In this document: piece after piece, positions 1-12,092 of the stretch
Layout of the letters: each line of letters starts with the position of its first letter
Position numbering within the stretch: position 1 is the first letter of the stretch
Assembly: GCF_000004195.4 (NCBI RefSeq)
Contig: NC_030683.2
Coordinates: forward strand, 2,398,772-2,462,771
DNA length: 64,000 nucleotides
Reading direction: 5' to 3'
From: Xenopus tropicalis
Taxonomy: Eukaryota; Chordata; Amphibia; Anura; Pipidae
Made by a program: the position numbers and the translations under genes
The notes under the pieces: model-generated
Told to the model about the DNA's origin: nothing
Databases searched by the model: none
The model's input: the letters and a program-made list of their open reading frames with translations, nothing else

Positions 1-867
1 TACAACTTGGGTGTATAAATACCCATTGGGGCAATTCCCTGGTGTTATTTGCCATTTAAATTCCCAGGACCAAATCAAGTGAATGTATTGGTTCCCCTTT
101 GTCTCATCCTGCCCCCCCCCCCCCAGTGCTTATACAGGTGGGTGGGGGGTACAATTGGGTGACAGGGATCAGGGCTCCGGCCTGGGGGCTAAAGAGATCT
201 CTAGCAGGGGCAGTTTATGTCATGTGACCCGCGGTGACTGTTGCCCCTTGTGCCCCAAGCAGGGAAATCAAAGTCAATGGAGCAAAATACAGATTTATGG
301 TTCCTCGTGGGGCAGGTTGGGCTTTATCCTATTATGGGGGGGCATTTAATCTACTTCCTAATTGGACGTTTGCTTTAGGGCCCAATTTGTCACTTTTGAC
401 TCTTAATTGGCTAAATTTTATCAGAAAACCTTGACCCCCCAGAAGCACAAGGTTTTGGGGTTAAACTGAAATCAATGGGGGCATTTACCAATTTGCTACA
501 TGTGATACATTTCTGACATTCACACGGGGGGGGGGGGGTTATGTGCAGCTGATTGGCCCAACCGGGACCGGACTAACGGACTAACTGACTGCGCCAGCGA
601 GACCCCCAGAACTGGATTTCCATGACTTCAAAACAGAGAGATAAAAAAGCAACATGAAAAGAAAGAATGTTCTTCAGAGAAGGAAAGAGATTCCGACTTC
701 AAGCACAAGGATGTCAGGCTTCTCCCCATGTAACGGGAACAGAATCTCCCAAATATCTGTCTCCTCTGCAGAAATGGGGGGATCAATAAGTGCAAATAAA
801 ATATAAGGTGTTAAAATTCATGGATTATTTTCCTGTTACGTCTGCTGGTTACATGGTGTCCTATGTT
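1..867. other. Intergenic, nothing recognised
   Basis: No gene, RNA or transposon signature is visible here. There are only short homopolymer runs, a C run near 111-124 and a G run near 527-538. Small open frames exist but have no protein-like character. Confidence 0.6.
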
Positions 868-1818
868 CTACTGTCTCCTCCATTTTGCCCTACTGTCTCC
901 ATCTTGTCCTACTGTCTCCATCTTGTCCTACTGTCCCCATCTTGCCCTACTGTCTCCATCTTGCCCTACTGTCTCCATCTTGCCCTACTGTCTCCATCTT
1001 GCCCTACTGTCTCCATCTTGCCCTACTGTCTCCATCTTGTCCTACTGTCTCCATCTTGCCCTACTGTCTCCACTTGCCCTACTGTCTCCATCTGTCTGTC
1101 TCCATCTTGTCTACTGTCCCCATCTTGTACTTCTCCATCTTGTCCTACTGTCTCCATCTTGCCCTACTGTCTCCATCTTGTCCTACTGTCTCCATCTTGG
1201 CCCTACTGTCTCCATCTTGCCCTACTGTCTCCATCTTGTCCTACTGTCTCCATCTTGCCCTACTGTCTCCATCTTGTCCCTACTGTCTCCATCTTGTCCT
1301 ACTGTCTCCATCTTGCCCTACTGCCTCCATCTTGCCCTACTGTCTCCATCTTGCCCTACTGTCTCCATCTTGCCCTACTGTCCCCATCTTGTCCTACTGT
1401 CTCAATCCTGCCCTACTGTCTCCATCTTGTCCTACTGTCCCAATCTTGCCCTACTGTCTCCATCTTGTCCTACTGTCCCCGTCTTGCCCTACTGTCTCCA
1501 TCTTGTCCTACTGTCTCCATCTTGCCCTACTGTCCCCGTCTTGCCCTACTGTCTCCGTCTTGTCCTACTGTCCCAATCTTGCCCTACTGTCTCCATCTTG
1601 TCCTACTGTCCCCGTCTTGCCCTACTGTCTCCATCTTGTCCTACTGTCCCAATCTTGCCCTACTGTCTCCATCTTGTCCTACTGTCTCCATCTTGCCCTA
1701 CTGTCTCCATCTTGTCCTACTGTCTCCATCTTGCCCAACTGTCTCCATCTTGTCCTACTGTCCCAATCTTGCCCTACTGTCCCCATCTTGCCCTACTGTC
1801 TCCATCTTGCCCTACTGT
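868..1818 (+). repeat. 19-bp minisatellite array 1 (CTACTGTCTCCATCTTG type)
   Basis: About 50 tandem copies of a 19-bp unit, CCCTACTGTCTCCATCTTG, vary mainly at C/T (CCCTAC or TCCTAC) and at CTCCATC, CCCCATC, CCAATC or CCCGTC. Because 19 is not a multiple of 3, the array reads through all three frames with a 57-bp super-period and makes long artificial open frames (Leu/Ser/Pro/Cys/Tyr rich) that are not genes. A few units are truncated near 1070-1140. The same unit recurs in the opposite orientation at 4396-5690 and 16245-17577. Confidence 0.97.
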
Positions 1819-2690
1819 ACTTTACACTGGTGTTATGAAGATCTTTATCTCATAGCAACCAATCAGCTGTTAGTTTTCTTTATTCTAACTGCACTAGGGC
1901 AGTAGTACCTGGCTTCTGATTGGCAGCAACGCTACATAAACCTTCCCGCTATCTGAAGCTGCTGATAATGTTACACAGCTTGTGGCCCTTGGAGTTTGAT
2001 TAACTCATTGCTTCTGGGGCTGCACCTTCTCCCTATATTTCTCTTAGTTATGGGGGGGGGACACATCCCAGCCAGTACCCTTCCTGCCCCGGCCCCCCCT
2101 AACTCTGTGAGGTCAGATTCAACCTCTCTCTGCCCAAGGAGCCCATCTGCCCCGGGGTATTTAGTGCTCAGCCCCAGGGCAGTGTGGGAAGTCGTTTGTA
2201 TTTGGAATGAACAGAGAGACCATGAATAAGAGATGCGCACGTGTTTCCTATGAATATTACATTGTGTTTGTGCTGTAAAAACCATCTGTGGCCCCAGCGG
2301 CCCCCATTGTGTCATGTTCTACACAACAACGAACGACAAAGGGAAAAGCGCCATCCGCAGGTGTGAGATTCTACAGAACCCCAAGTCATTGATCCAATGG
2401 GCCCTCTGGCGCCGGGGCCCAGAACAAAGGCCCTCTGTGTGCCTCCATAGAACAGGCCCGGAATATATTACTTTATGGAATAGAGAAGATCAGGGCCGTG
2501 GGGGCCGAACAGGACCAATGGGGGGGGGAACGATGGTCACGAGATGGATCTGCTCATGGGGTCGTTGCTAAAAGCTCCTTGCCAAAGGGCTACGGGGCTT
2601 ATTTGCTAATATAGGGGGTAATTTGTACTGTTTAGGGGGTCCCTGTTCTGTTAACCCAAAGATCTTGTGACCAGGTCCTATTCATAGATT
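1819..2690. other. Intergenic, nothing recognised
   Basis: Apparently unique sequence after the minisatellite. Short open frames on both strands show no domain, splice pattern or repeat that would support a gene. Confidence 0.5.
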
Positions 2691-2691
2691 A

Positions 2692-2935
2692 GTAACATAG
2701 TAAGTTGGGTTGAAAAAAGACATACGTCCATCAAGTTCAACCATAATGCCTATATATAACCTGCCTAACTGCCAGTTGATCCAGAGGAAGGCGAAAACCC
2801 CATCTGAAGCCTCTCTAATTTGCCTCAGAGGGGAAAAAAATTCCTCCCTGACTCCAAGATGGCAATCGGCCCAGTCCCTGGGGCAACTTGTATCTTTTTA
2901 TCTAATGAAAAAAATTGACAGCTAAAACCTGTTGA
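2692..2935 (-). mobile_element. CR1/L2-type LINE 3'-end fragment
   Basis: The segment starts with an ACATAGTAAG-like tail and then GGTTGAAAAAAGACATACG and CATCAAGTTCAACC. This is the same signature as the 3' end of the longer CR1-type LINE at 24022-25860, in the same orientation (element on the minus strand). It continues through a stretch reading TTCCTCCCTGACTCCAAGAT that is typical of frog CR1/L2 3' regions. No reverse transcriptase remains. The right boundary is approximate. Confidence 0.75.
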
Positions 2936-3223
2936 GAATCTAAAAACATCAATGGGGAAGGGGGTTCTTAATTTAAAAACAGAGAGATTTGCCTCCCCGG
3001 GGTAAAATGTCCCAATACCAAATTCATTCAACGGCCAATGACAAAATTATCAATAATTTGGACGATATCACCGATTCCTGCTTTTAATCCCCGCCCACAT
3101 GAAGTCTTGGGGGCGTGGCCAGCTGATTTCAAAGATATTTCATTTAAGTGAGAGAAATAGCAGCCAAAGCTGATTGGAAAGTTATATTTCCAGACCACGC
3201 CTTTAATCCATGCCATGCAAATC

Positions 3224-3745
3224 AGACCCGCATTCTCCACCAAATCAATATTCAATGATCATCCAAGAATTCAGCTCTAATCCATGCCAATCACACCCCA
3301 TTTTGCCAAAAACCTACCCACAATCAACCCAAACCCCGCCCTTTTCCCCCGAAATTCCCACCTCTTTTATCATCAGTGTAGCGTTTCCATGGTGAAATGT
3401 GTGGTGAAATCCCCCAGGTTTTGGGAATAGACACAGACTTGGTCCTTCTCTGGGCTCCGCGGTGCTGGTGTCCCTGGTGTTTCCTGCCCCACACCGTATG
3501 GGAATGTGTATGGATCACTTTTTAGGGAATGGGTGCATGTGATCGAAAGCTGTCCGGAGAAAAACCCGCATTCTCCACCAAATCAATATTCAATGATCAA
3601 ACAAGAATTCAGCTCTAATCCATGCCAATCACACCCCATTTTTCCAAAACCCCACCCACAATCAACCCAAAACCTGCCCTTTTCCCCCACAATACCCACC
3701 TCTTTTACCATCAGTGTAGCGTTTCCATGGTGAAATGTGTGGTCT
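3224..3745. repeat. Direct repeat pair of ~190 bp
   Basis: The block at about 3224-3412 (CCGCATTCTCCACCAAATCA, then ATTCAGCTCTAATCCATGCC, ending TAGCGTTTCCATGGTGAAAT) is repeated at about 3566-3745 with a few substitutions. A third partial copy lies at about 5806-5862. The spacer with TTGGTCCTTCTCTGGG and GGGTGCATGTGAT also recurs at 5700-5800. The second and third copies therefore flank minisatellite array 2, which suggests a local tandem duplication into which the array was inserted or within which it expanded. Confidence 0.85.
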
Positions 3746-4395
3746 CCCCCATTTAGGCGCCAGATGAGTGGGATTTTGCGCCGGCGAGGATCTTGGCCAC
3801 TGGCGGAGAGTTAATTGAATAAATTCCTAATATAATTTGAGCTTTTGGTGCTTCTGAGCTCAGACACAGTTGGTCGCATGAATTTTTTAGATGAACTTTC
3901 TGGATGAACTTTCATGAGTCGCGCGCGGTGCGTTGGTCGGTTATTCGTTATTTTATTGGGTCTGTGGATCCTTTGATGTACATTTCCACAGGCTGAGCGG
4001 CCACATTTTTAAATCGGCGAGATAATAAATATTTCTATTCCTACTGATAAGGAGATTACGTGAATTGGTTGCTAGGCGACGCACGACGTTTCATCGTTTT
4101 GTACATGGGAGTCAAACGCACCCAAGGGAGCGGCGGACATTCTTATTATATTGAAGCCGCTGCACAATTAGGCAAATGAGTTGGTGTCTTGCAAATGAGT
4201 AGTGATTGGCATATGGGGATGAGCGGATCTGTCCCGTTTAACTTGGCCGAAAAGTTCTCGAATTTAGCGAAAATCAGTCAATTGGCAACTTTTTATGCAT
4301 GGCAAAATTTTACATGGGCAAAGCAATCTGCACATCTAGTTTAAGGGAAGGACATTGGCCCAATGCAGTGCACAAGGTCCACAATGAAGGCTACT
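3746..4395. other. Intergenic, nothing recognised
   Basis: No protein-like open frame or recognisable repeat. It includes a short near-duplicate, GAACTTTCTGGATGAACTTTC, near 3890. Confidence 0.5.
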
Positions 4396-5690
4396 TGGAG
4401 ATGGAGAGAGTAGGGCAAGATGGAGACAGTAGGGCAAGATGGGGACAGTAGGACAAGATGGAGACAGTAGGGCAAGATGGAGACAGTAGGGCAAGATGGG
4501 AACAATAGGGCAAGGTGGAGTGAGTATGGTAAGATGGAGACAGTAGGACAAGATGGAGTCAGTAGGGTAAGATGGAGACAATAGACAGGACAGACAAGAT
4601 GGAGACAGTAGGCAAGATGGAGACAGTAGGACAGAGGTACATAGTAGGACAAGATGGAAACAGTAGGGCAAGATGGGGACAGTAGGGCAAGATGGGGCAT
4701 AGGGCAGATAGAGACAGTAGGGCAAGGTGGAGCGAGCATGGTAAGATGGAGACAGTAGGACAAGATGGAGACAGTAGGGCAAGATGGAGACATTAGGGCA
4801 AGGTGGAGCGAGCATGGTAAGATAGAGACAGTAGGGCAAGATGGGGACAGTAGGGCAAGATGGAGACAGTAAGGCAAGATGGATAGGGCTAGATGAAGAC
4901 AGTAGAACAAGATGGAGACAGTAGGACAAGATGGAGACAGTAGGGAAAGATGGAAACAGTAGGGCAAGATGGAGACAGTAGGGTAAGATAGAAAACAGTA
5001 GGGCAAGCATGGACACAGTAGGGCAAGATGGAGACAGTAGGGCAAGAGGGAGCAAGTAGGGTAAGATGGAGACAGTAGGGCAAGATGGAGACAGTATGGC
5101 AAGATGGAGAAAGTAGGGTAAGATGGAGACAGTAGGGCAGGATGGAGACAGTAGGACAAGATGGAGACAGTAGGGTAAGATGGAGACAGTAGGGCAAGAT
5201 GGAGACAGTATGGCAAGATGGAGAAAGTAGGTAAGATGGAGACAGTACAGGAGACAGAGGACAAGATGGAGACAGTAGGCAAGATGGAGTAGGGCACAGA
5301 TAGGGCAAGATGGAGACAGTAGGGCAAGAGGGAGACAGTAGGCAAGAGGGACAGTAGGGAAGATGGAGACAGTAGCACAGATGAGAGGAGAGGCAAGAGA
5401 CAGGAGGCAAGATGGAAGTAGGGCAAGATGGAGACAGTAGGGCAAGATGGAGACAGTAGGACAAGATGGGGACAGTAGGGCAAGATGGAGACAGTAGGGC
5501 AAGATGGAGACAGTAGGGCAAGAGGGAGACAGTAGGACAAGGGGGACAGTAGGGCAAGATGGAGACAGTAGGGCAAGATGGAGAGAGTAGGGCAAGATGG
5601 GGACAGTAGGGCAAAATGGACAGTAGGGCAAGATGGAGACAGTAGGGCAAAATGGACATTAGGGCAAGATGGAGACAGTAGGGAAAGATC
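4396..5690 (-). repeat. 19-bp minisatellite array 2 (inverted relative to array 1)
   Basis: Tandem copies of CAGTAGGGCAAGATGGAGA, the exact reverse complement of the array 1 unit, fill about 1.3 kb. Variants include GGTAAGATGGAGA, ACAAGATGG and a GTGGAGCGAGCATGG segment repeated at 4513, 4729 and 4805. Many units around 5225-5415 are shortened by one or more bases. Long minus-strand open frames here are by-products of the 19-bp period. Confidence 0.96.
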
Positions 5691-5862
5691 TCCATCCACT
5701 TGGTCCTTCTCTGGGATCACACCATGTATGACTGTGTAAGGGCCACAAGATGGGCCACCACTTTTTACGGAATGGGTGCATGTGATAGAAAGCTGTCCGG
5801 AGAAAGACCCGCATTCTCCACCAAATTATTATTCAATGATCATCCAAGAATTCAGCTCTAAA
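5691..5862. repeat. Third partial copy of the 3.2-3.7 kb repeat
   Basis: This stretch carries TTGGTCCTTCTCTGGGATCA, then GGAATGGGTGCATGTGATAG, GAAAGCTGTCCGGAGAAA and CATCCAAGAATTCAGCTCTA. It matches 3430-3615 in the same order. It directly borders minisatellite array 2. Confidence 0.8.
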
Positions 5863-6390
5863 GAAAACATAGGGGATTATGTTCCGAGCGCATTAAATAA
5901 AAGATATAATATCAATACGCAGGGGGCTCATTCCAGCAACCACAGCATAGGAAAGCGTGCTACAATACGGACGTCTTTTCATCTCCTTGCAACGTGCCCC
6001 CCAATTGCCTGGGGGTTGGTGTTTCTCAGACTCTCTTCCCAGTAACAGCTGCCACACAGAGAAAGAGAAAAAATAAATTGGTTGCCGAGAAAATGCGAAT
6101 CATGTGTAGTTAAAGCAGCGCGGCGGCGGCACGTAGAGCGGCTCCATCTCGGCACAGAAAAGACATGACAAGATCATTATTGTGCTGATAGATTAATGGC
6201 CCCCGCTCCCAGCGCCTCATCCGTAATGACTTGCCGGCACGCAATGTACCTTGCGCTCTGTACATTCTATAACACTCACTTTCCTACTCGCAATCCCTGC
6301 GCCCTCGTGTCCTGACACAGTGTTCAACCTCGGGGCCTGTGTATCGGAGTCAGATTCAAACACCGAGCATTTCCCCAAATTCATCTCATT
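5863..6390. other. Intergenic, nothing recognised
   Basis: Apparently unique sequence with a GC-rich patch near 6115-6150. No gene or element supported. Confidence 0.5.
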
Positions 6391-6776
6391 CACCCATATG
6401 TATAAATACAAATATAGAGAGAGGGAATGTTCTGGGCACACAATAAGCTGTACCCCCATACTGTACTGTCTAAGGGAAACACTATGGCACCCCCTACCCA
6501 TATGTATAAATACAAATATACAGAGAGGGAATGTTCTGGGCACACAATAAGCTGTACCCCCATACTGTACTGTCTAAGGGAAAACACTATGGCACCTCCT
6601 ACCCAATATGTATAAATACACATATACAGAAGGGAATGTTCTGGGCACCACAAAAGCTGTACCCCCATACTGTACTGTCTAAGGGAAACACTATGCACCC
6701 CCTACCCATATGTATAAATACAAATATACAGAGAGGGAATGTCTTTGGGCAACACAATAAGCTGTACTCCATACTG
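6391..6776 (+). repeat. 104-bp satellite, left block (about 3.7 copies)
   Basis: The unit begins CCCATATGTATAAATACAAA, then GAGAGGGAATGTTCTGGGCA, CACAATAAGCTGTACCCCCA and TACTGTCTAAGGGAAACACT. The same unit resumes at 14319. The block ends abruptly after CCATACTG at 6776, where the LINE begins, so the left and right blocks are probably one array split by an insertion. Confidence 0.95.
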
Positions 6777-8149
6777 AGAGAGGAGGTGTGTGTGTGAGCT
6801 CCAGACTGTGAGGGTTTCCCAGGCCCTTTTGGGTCTGGGAGCGGAGTGTTACCTGCAAACCTTTGCAGGTTGTCGGAGGAATTTCTCTCAGGAGATTCTT
6901 TATTTTTTTTTTTTCCTGCATTTTCCCAAAAAACCTTTCCTCCAAAAATGAGGAAGAAAGTTGTGGTATAACTCCGGGTAAAGGAAGTGAGGATCTGCCT
7001 GAGATCCAGCAGGAAAGGCTGCTCCCCCCAACTTGGCAGCAGCGGCTGAGAGCAGTGGAGGTGCGCCAGGAGGTGAAGGCCATGGCTAAAAGTGACAAGG
7101 GAAGGAGAAAGTACCGGCACGTGCAGGCGTTCCACTGTAATGGAGGTCCCAATGACGCGAGCGGAACACGCCTGGACGACGAATCGCCTCGTAGGATGAT
7201 ACTCGACTTAGAGATGTTGCAGGTGATCTGCCTGTATCGTGTTAGCGGCAGTTTCGTGTTGCGGCTGGCGGCTGGTGCAGGGTGGAGGCAACAGCTCAGG
7301 GGAGTTCGCTCTCAAGCCGTGACATGCTGCGGACCCCTGGCAGGGAACGTGCTGACCTAGGCTCGCGGCGAGGCACAGCCACTGGATATTGCTGTACCTC
7401 GCAGGTCCGTACTAGCCGTGCGGCCAGAGAGACGGTGGCAGACCCTGCTGATCGATGGGTCTTATGGAAGTGGCGATTATAGGGACCGGAGAGCATGCTA
7501 AGAGAAGAGCGCTCTTGGACCCATGCTGTGCAAAGTGTCCCATGGTGGCATCAGCACTATGATGAAGGCACAACTCAACCACTGTTGATGCATGCGGGGA
7601 GAGATCAGTGCTGCATGCTGGCGGAATTTGTACGACTGGAAGACCAGAGACTGCTGCAGGGCTCACTAGCTGGGTGTTTCAATTCAGACCCAGGAAGTCA
7701 TCAGGGCTCGAGAGACAATCTCCTATTCCTCTGGAGGAGAAAAGCAACCACATTTAGGCTATGGGCTATTACGACCAACTATCGGTGGCTGGATGGGGCC
7801 CTTTGGGGGGCACAAGAGAGCAACCAACGCTAATTCCAAATATAACTTGTTATTCTACTCAAAGTCTTGAGTCGGAACTATTTACAAGCTTATCAATTTA
7901 CCTGTGGTTCTTGCAGTTATCAGAGCCGTCTGGTAGATAGCATTTGATCTAACGGCACGGACGGTATCCAGGTAACATGGTCGCACCGAGAACCACTGAA
8001 AAGGGTATGAAAGAGCTTTTGCTTTTACTAATATGGGACTCGTGACTCCTTCGCTGGGTAGGAGAATGCAGGGTGCTCCGTCATGTGCGTGTAATCTCTG
8101 ATGATCCACTGGCTAGAGTTCTTGCACCTATGCAATCACTGTCTACTCA

Positions 8150-9380
8150 TGTTGCATGTGTGTTTTTGCGTGGGCGTGTTGCCTCACTAGCTGGTGCTGC
8201 AGGTGTGATACTGATTGGCCTGTTGCGGAAGTGCGTGGGGCGATATTGGCTGCTCTGGGCAACGTACTGGCTATCCACGTGTGGGAGTACTTTTGGGCAT
8301 GGCTGCAGGAAGTATCATATGCGCTGCTGGGTACTCATATGCTGACAGAGAGTATCTATGGCTTAGTGGGAGTACTTTGTGCAGTGGCATTGCAGGAACT
8401 ACTTCAATTGGCCTGCTGGCCGCACTCAGTTTTCGTCGTGCACGCTCGCTGCGATAGTACTGAACATGTGTGCTGGAGCTTGAGTGATCTATTGAGTCTA
8501 GCGTTCGCGGTTGTAGCTTCGGACACGGCCTGCTGCGGCGCATACTAAGTCCATGATGGCCTGCGCTGGTGTCCCAGTACTAGGGCATGGTCGGCTTGAC
8601 TCGGGTATTATACTCAGTCACCTCGAGCTCAGATGGCTCCAGCCCATGGCTGTATCTATGGGGATGACTACCCAGCGCCGTAATTGATAGCCATACTACC
8701 CAGAGCAGCCATAATTCTTACTGAGTAGAGTAAAGTATCCTAAGCAAGCACGCGGAAGAGACAACTGTCCAGCTCGACCATGGATCTGAGCTTGGCAGGC
8801 CAGTCTCCCCCAGAGCCATGCCAGTACTCCCAGCAGCCATTATTAGTTACTCCCTAGCAGCCATAATAGTTTATCCCAAGCAGCGTTATTGCCAAACAGT
8901 TACTCCCAAAGCAGCCATCGTCCAGTAGCTCAGGAGCCAGTGGCAGTACTCCCAAGCAGCACGTTGCCAGTTATTCCAGCAGCATATAAGTACTCCCTGG
9001 GCAGCAATCCAGTACTCCCGTGCAAGACCAATTGGAGTAGCCCCTTGCAGCCAGTATGAGTACTTCCAGGCAGCGCATGAACGTCGCTGGCAAGTCAGTG
9101 CCTGGAGTCCCTACGCTGACCAATGGCTGCTGGGAACCACACACCAACCCCAGCCACACACACACACCAAGCCACAACACAAAGTATACGAACGGCTGTA
9201 CTCAGCAAACACAACAACCGACACCCCACCCACAAACAAAAAACCCACCCGACTGGCGACTCCGCAAATCCCAGCCTACGCCCAACAAGACCACCAACCA
9301 GTGAGTAAGATAAATGGAAACCGTGGGCTGTAACCTGGGAGTACTAATATGGCTGCTGGGAGTACTGCATGGCTGTCCAG
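8150..9380. repeat. Degenerate ~23-27-bp repeats, both orientations, in the LINE 5' region
   Basis: GCCAGTACTCCCAGCAGCCA-like units recur at 8800-9075 with many indels. The reverse complement (ATGGCTGCTGGGAGTACT) occurs at about 8230-8420 and 9335-9375. The stretch is therefore an inverted pair of noisy minisatellites inside the presumed 5' untranslated region. Coordinates are approximate because the units are very degenerate. Confidence 0.6.
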
Positions 9381-9889
9381 GGAGAAAAAAGTACTGGCAG
9401 GTTTTGCACCATATTGGACTGATAACCGTATGTGATGCTGCAGCAGAGTGGGTTGATAGTGGTGCCACAGAGGGTGCAGGGAATCCCCCTGTAAATACCG
9501 AGAGTGAAGGGGCACAAGGGAGGAGAGGTGCCTGGGATGGTAAGAGACTGTTTCAGCAGAATGTCTCTATGGCGGGTGAGAGTGCGGCCAGTAGGAGGAA
9601 GATGGTAGTGAAGATCAAGTAGGAGAGAAGGAGAGGGGTGAGTTCCCGGGGCGCAGGTTTGTGGGCAGGAATCTCATCAACAGCCCTGGGTTTTACCCCT
9701 GCAGACGTAAGTGGGCTGCTAAAGTGTCCACAGACACTGAGTTGATCTTGGCTTCAAACTGTCCAGGGGTTGGATGTTCTGGCGCAGGTATGAGGGTAGA
9801 AAGGTGCCCCGAGTGGGGGGTTAGGGGTGACCCCAGTCTCCAGGCCCGACACCAAGACAGTCACCATCATGTTTAAGACTGAGTCTGTG

Positions 9890-10230
9890 CACCCGGATGA
9901 CGTGCTGATCTGGCTAAAGAGACGTGCACCGTTCTGTCCCCTTCACCCCACTGTATGATGAGGAGGGTTTTCTGGGTAGGAGGGTGAAGGTGCAGGTCAA
10001 ACTGCACCCATGAATCTCCATGTCCCCAAGCACCTCCCCAATTCCTTTTTTATTGGGAAGGACAGGGGCGTTTTTGTTTCTACCCGGCCAACCCGGGTGT
10101 GTTTCAAGTGCGGATCAAAACAGGCACTTTGCAGTTAAATGCACAGTTCTAGAAGTGCGGCCCTCTGTGGTGAGACTGGGCACCCCAGTAAGGAATGCCA
10201 GAAATCCGCTGCAATTTTGTGCTTAAGTTT
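9890..10230 (+). pseudogene. LINE ORF1 remnant with CCHC zinc knuckle
   Basis: In Tx1/L1-like elements ORF1 makes the RNA-binding partner of the retrotransposition particle. Here, in shifting frames, the sequence reads a short VHPDDVLIWLKR segment, then LHVPKHLPNS, FFIGKDRG and PGQPGVCFKCGSK, and in the next frame HFAVKCT. Together these give C-x2-C, then H-x4-C, at about 10096-10142. A one-base shift between the second Cys and the His breaks the knuckle, so no full ORF1 can be read. The PGQP-C-x2-C context is typical of Tx1-clade ORF1. The limits of the original ORF1 are not visible. Confidence 0.7.
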
Positions 10231-10859
10231 AGGCCACGCCCACAGCTCTTGCCCCGACGCATGGCCAATATAGGTGGCAGAATGTTCTAATTTGGAGGAG
10301 GAAATGAGCCTCTCAATGGAACTTCTGGAGGAAAGGGGTTAAACCTCAGAGGTAGTGGAACCGAGAGGGAGGCTGTGCAGCCTGAATCCTTCTGCCCAGT
10401 TACTAAGGTGTGGGTGGGGCACAAGGGAGGTTACCCAAGGGGAACAGTGGGAAAAAGGAAGGAGAGCAGAGGGTCAGTAAGCCTAGAGGAGAAGGGGAGT
10501 GGAGTGTGGCGGGGGAAAATCCTCAGAGAAAAATAAAAACATCCCCCAAAAATGACTGGTAGCAACAGACAACAGATTTGTCCTGCCAGATGGTAAAACC
10601 TGGGGGATCTCGCTGAGGAAGGAGGAGGAGAGGCTGCGGGAGGAGGAGGGAAAGGGAGAGGAAAGAGGAGAGGAAGGCTAGGGCCTTGGCAAAGAAGGAC
10701 AGGAAAAAAGAGAGAGGAAAGAGAGTGGGAGGGAGAGTCAGGAGGCAGAGTCCCCAGGGGAGGAGGTGGTGGTGACCTGGAGGGGCAGAGAGTACCCCAA
10801 AAGTTCAGGTGAAAAAGAAGGGGTGATGAAGGGGTTGTGGTAGGCAGAAGCAAAACAAG

Positions 10860-11745
10860 ACTAATGTGATCATCCGTACCATTCCTTACAGCCAATGTCT
10901 GTAGCATCAAGAATGAAGACCAGTTTTTGGCTTTTGATTTTTTTTAGAAAGGTGGAGGCTGAAATCCTTTTCTTGCAGGAGACCAGGCTTCACAACCAGA
11001 AGTGAGATTTTTGAAGCCAAAAGAGATGGTGGCACGGGCCCTCCTTTTGGTCTATTGCTGAGGAGCCGGCAGGAGGGGTAGGAATACTTTTCAAATGTTC
11101 AGGGGTTTGGAGATTAAAAAAATCATAGAAATCCAGGTTGGGCGTGTTTGATGCTTGACATTGTATTGGCAAGGGAATCTGATCAGATTGATCAATGTGT
11201 ATGGCCCCAGGGGCCCTCAGGAGAAGGACTCTTATTAGAGATCAACGTTACCTGTATACATCAAGTCCAGTCATTTTGGCAGGGGACTTCAACCAAGTCC
11301 TGAGGGCAGTAGACAGGACTGGCAGGATTCTGTAAATATGAGGGTTCATTTATGAATAGTTGGCTGAGGATGCTGGGTTTAGTAGATGTGGCCACATGGG
11401 GGGTCGGGCAGGCAAACATACGTATTTCTGTGGGCAGAGGAGCAGCAGAATAGATATGATTTTGTTAAGAAAGGTGAATCCTTTACAGAGGTCTGTGAGA
11501 AGGCCGTTGAGTTCTCAGATCACTCCGGTACTCTCCTTTCTGTATGGTATCCGGAACCAGCCCAAGATTGGGAGGGGGTTTTTGGAGACTTGAATGTAGG
11601 TTCCCTGGAAGGAGAACAGGCAGAACAATCTTTTGAGGTCTGCTGCTGGTGCAGATATCAAAGGTTGAGCTGTTATGATTCTCTATCTGTATGGTGGGAT
11701 GCAGCCAAGGATTCTTTCCGGTCCCTCTTCAAGGTCTACTCTTAA
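10860..11745 (+). pseudogene. LINE ORF2 remnant: APE-type endonuclease domain
   Basis: This is the N-terminal part of ORF2, which nicks target DNA in non-LTR retrotransposons. Ordered motifs are visible across frames: an NVCSIKNE start (near 10891), FLQETRL (10963-10989) with the metal-binding Glu, INVYGP (about 11191-11208), ILAGDFNQVL (about 11274-11303) with the catalytic Asp-x-Asn, RIDMIL (about 11449-11466) and FSDHSGTL (about 11514-11537) with the terminal Asp-His pair. The frame changes several times, so no continuous protein remains. It lies directly upstream of the RT remnant, as expected for one ORF2. Confidence 0.8.
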
Positions 11746-12092
11746 AAAAGGGGGGAGAAGGAGAGGAGGTACCAGTTCCTTGAGAAAGGAGCTAGAGATC
11801 TGATTTCGGAAGGGGGAGGGGGCTGAAAAGCGAAACCGACTCAAGCAACTGATCAGGCAACATCAGTACAGCCGGTACAGTCTTTGGTTCTGGGAAAGAG
11901 ATTATGGGGCTTCTGTTTGCCCAGATCCTTGCCAGAACTGCAAAAGAGGTTGTTGAGAAAAAGCTGGTTGAGGGTCTTTATGACTCCCAGGGTCATTTCA
12001 TACGTCAAGGGGGGATCTTGGAAAGCCGTTAGATCTTACTATGTTGGGCTTTTCAGGGAAAGAGTTTTGGATAAGGGAAAGACCGAGGCTTT

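Noticed and set aside
790..1905. Long open frames of 317-371 aa rich in Leu/Ser/Pro/Cys in all three plus frames
   Set aside because: They are generated by the 19-bp minisatellite, whose unit has no stop in any frame. All three frames encode the same permuted peptide. The same holds for minus-strand frames at 4336-5720 and 16133-17621.
6863..7360. 165-aa open frame at the LINE 5' end as a possible gene
   Set aside because: It begins at a poly-T stretch, has no domain I recognise and overlaps equally long minus-strand frames.
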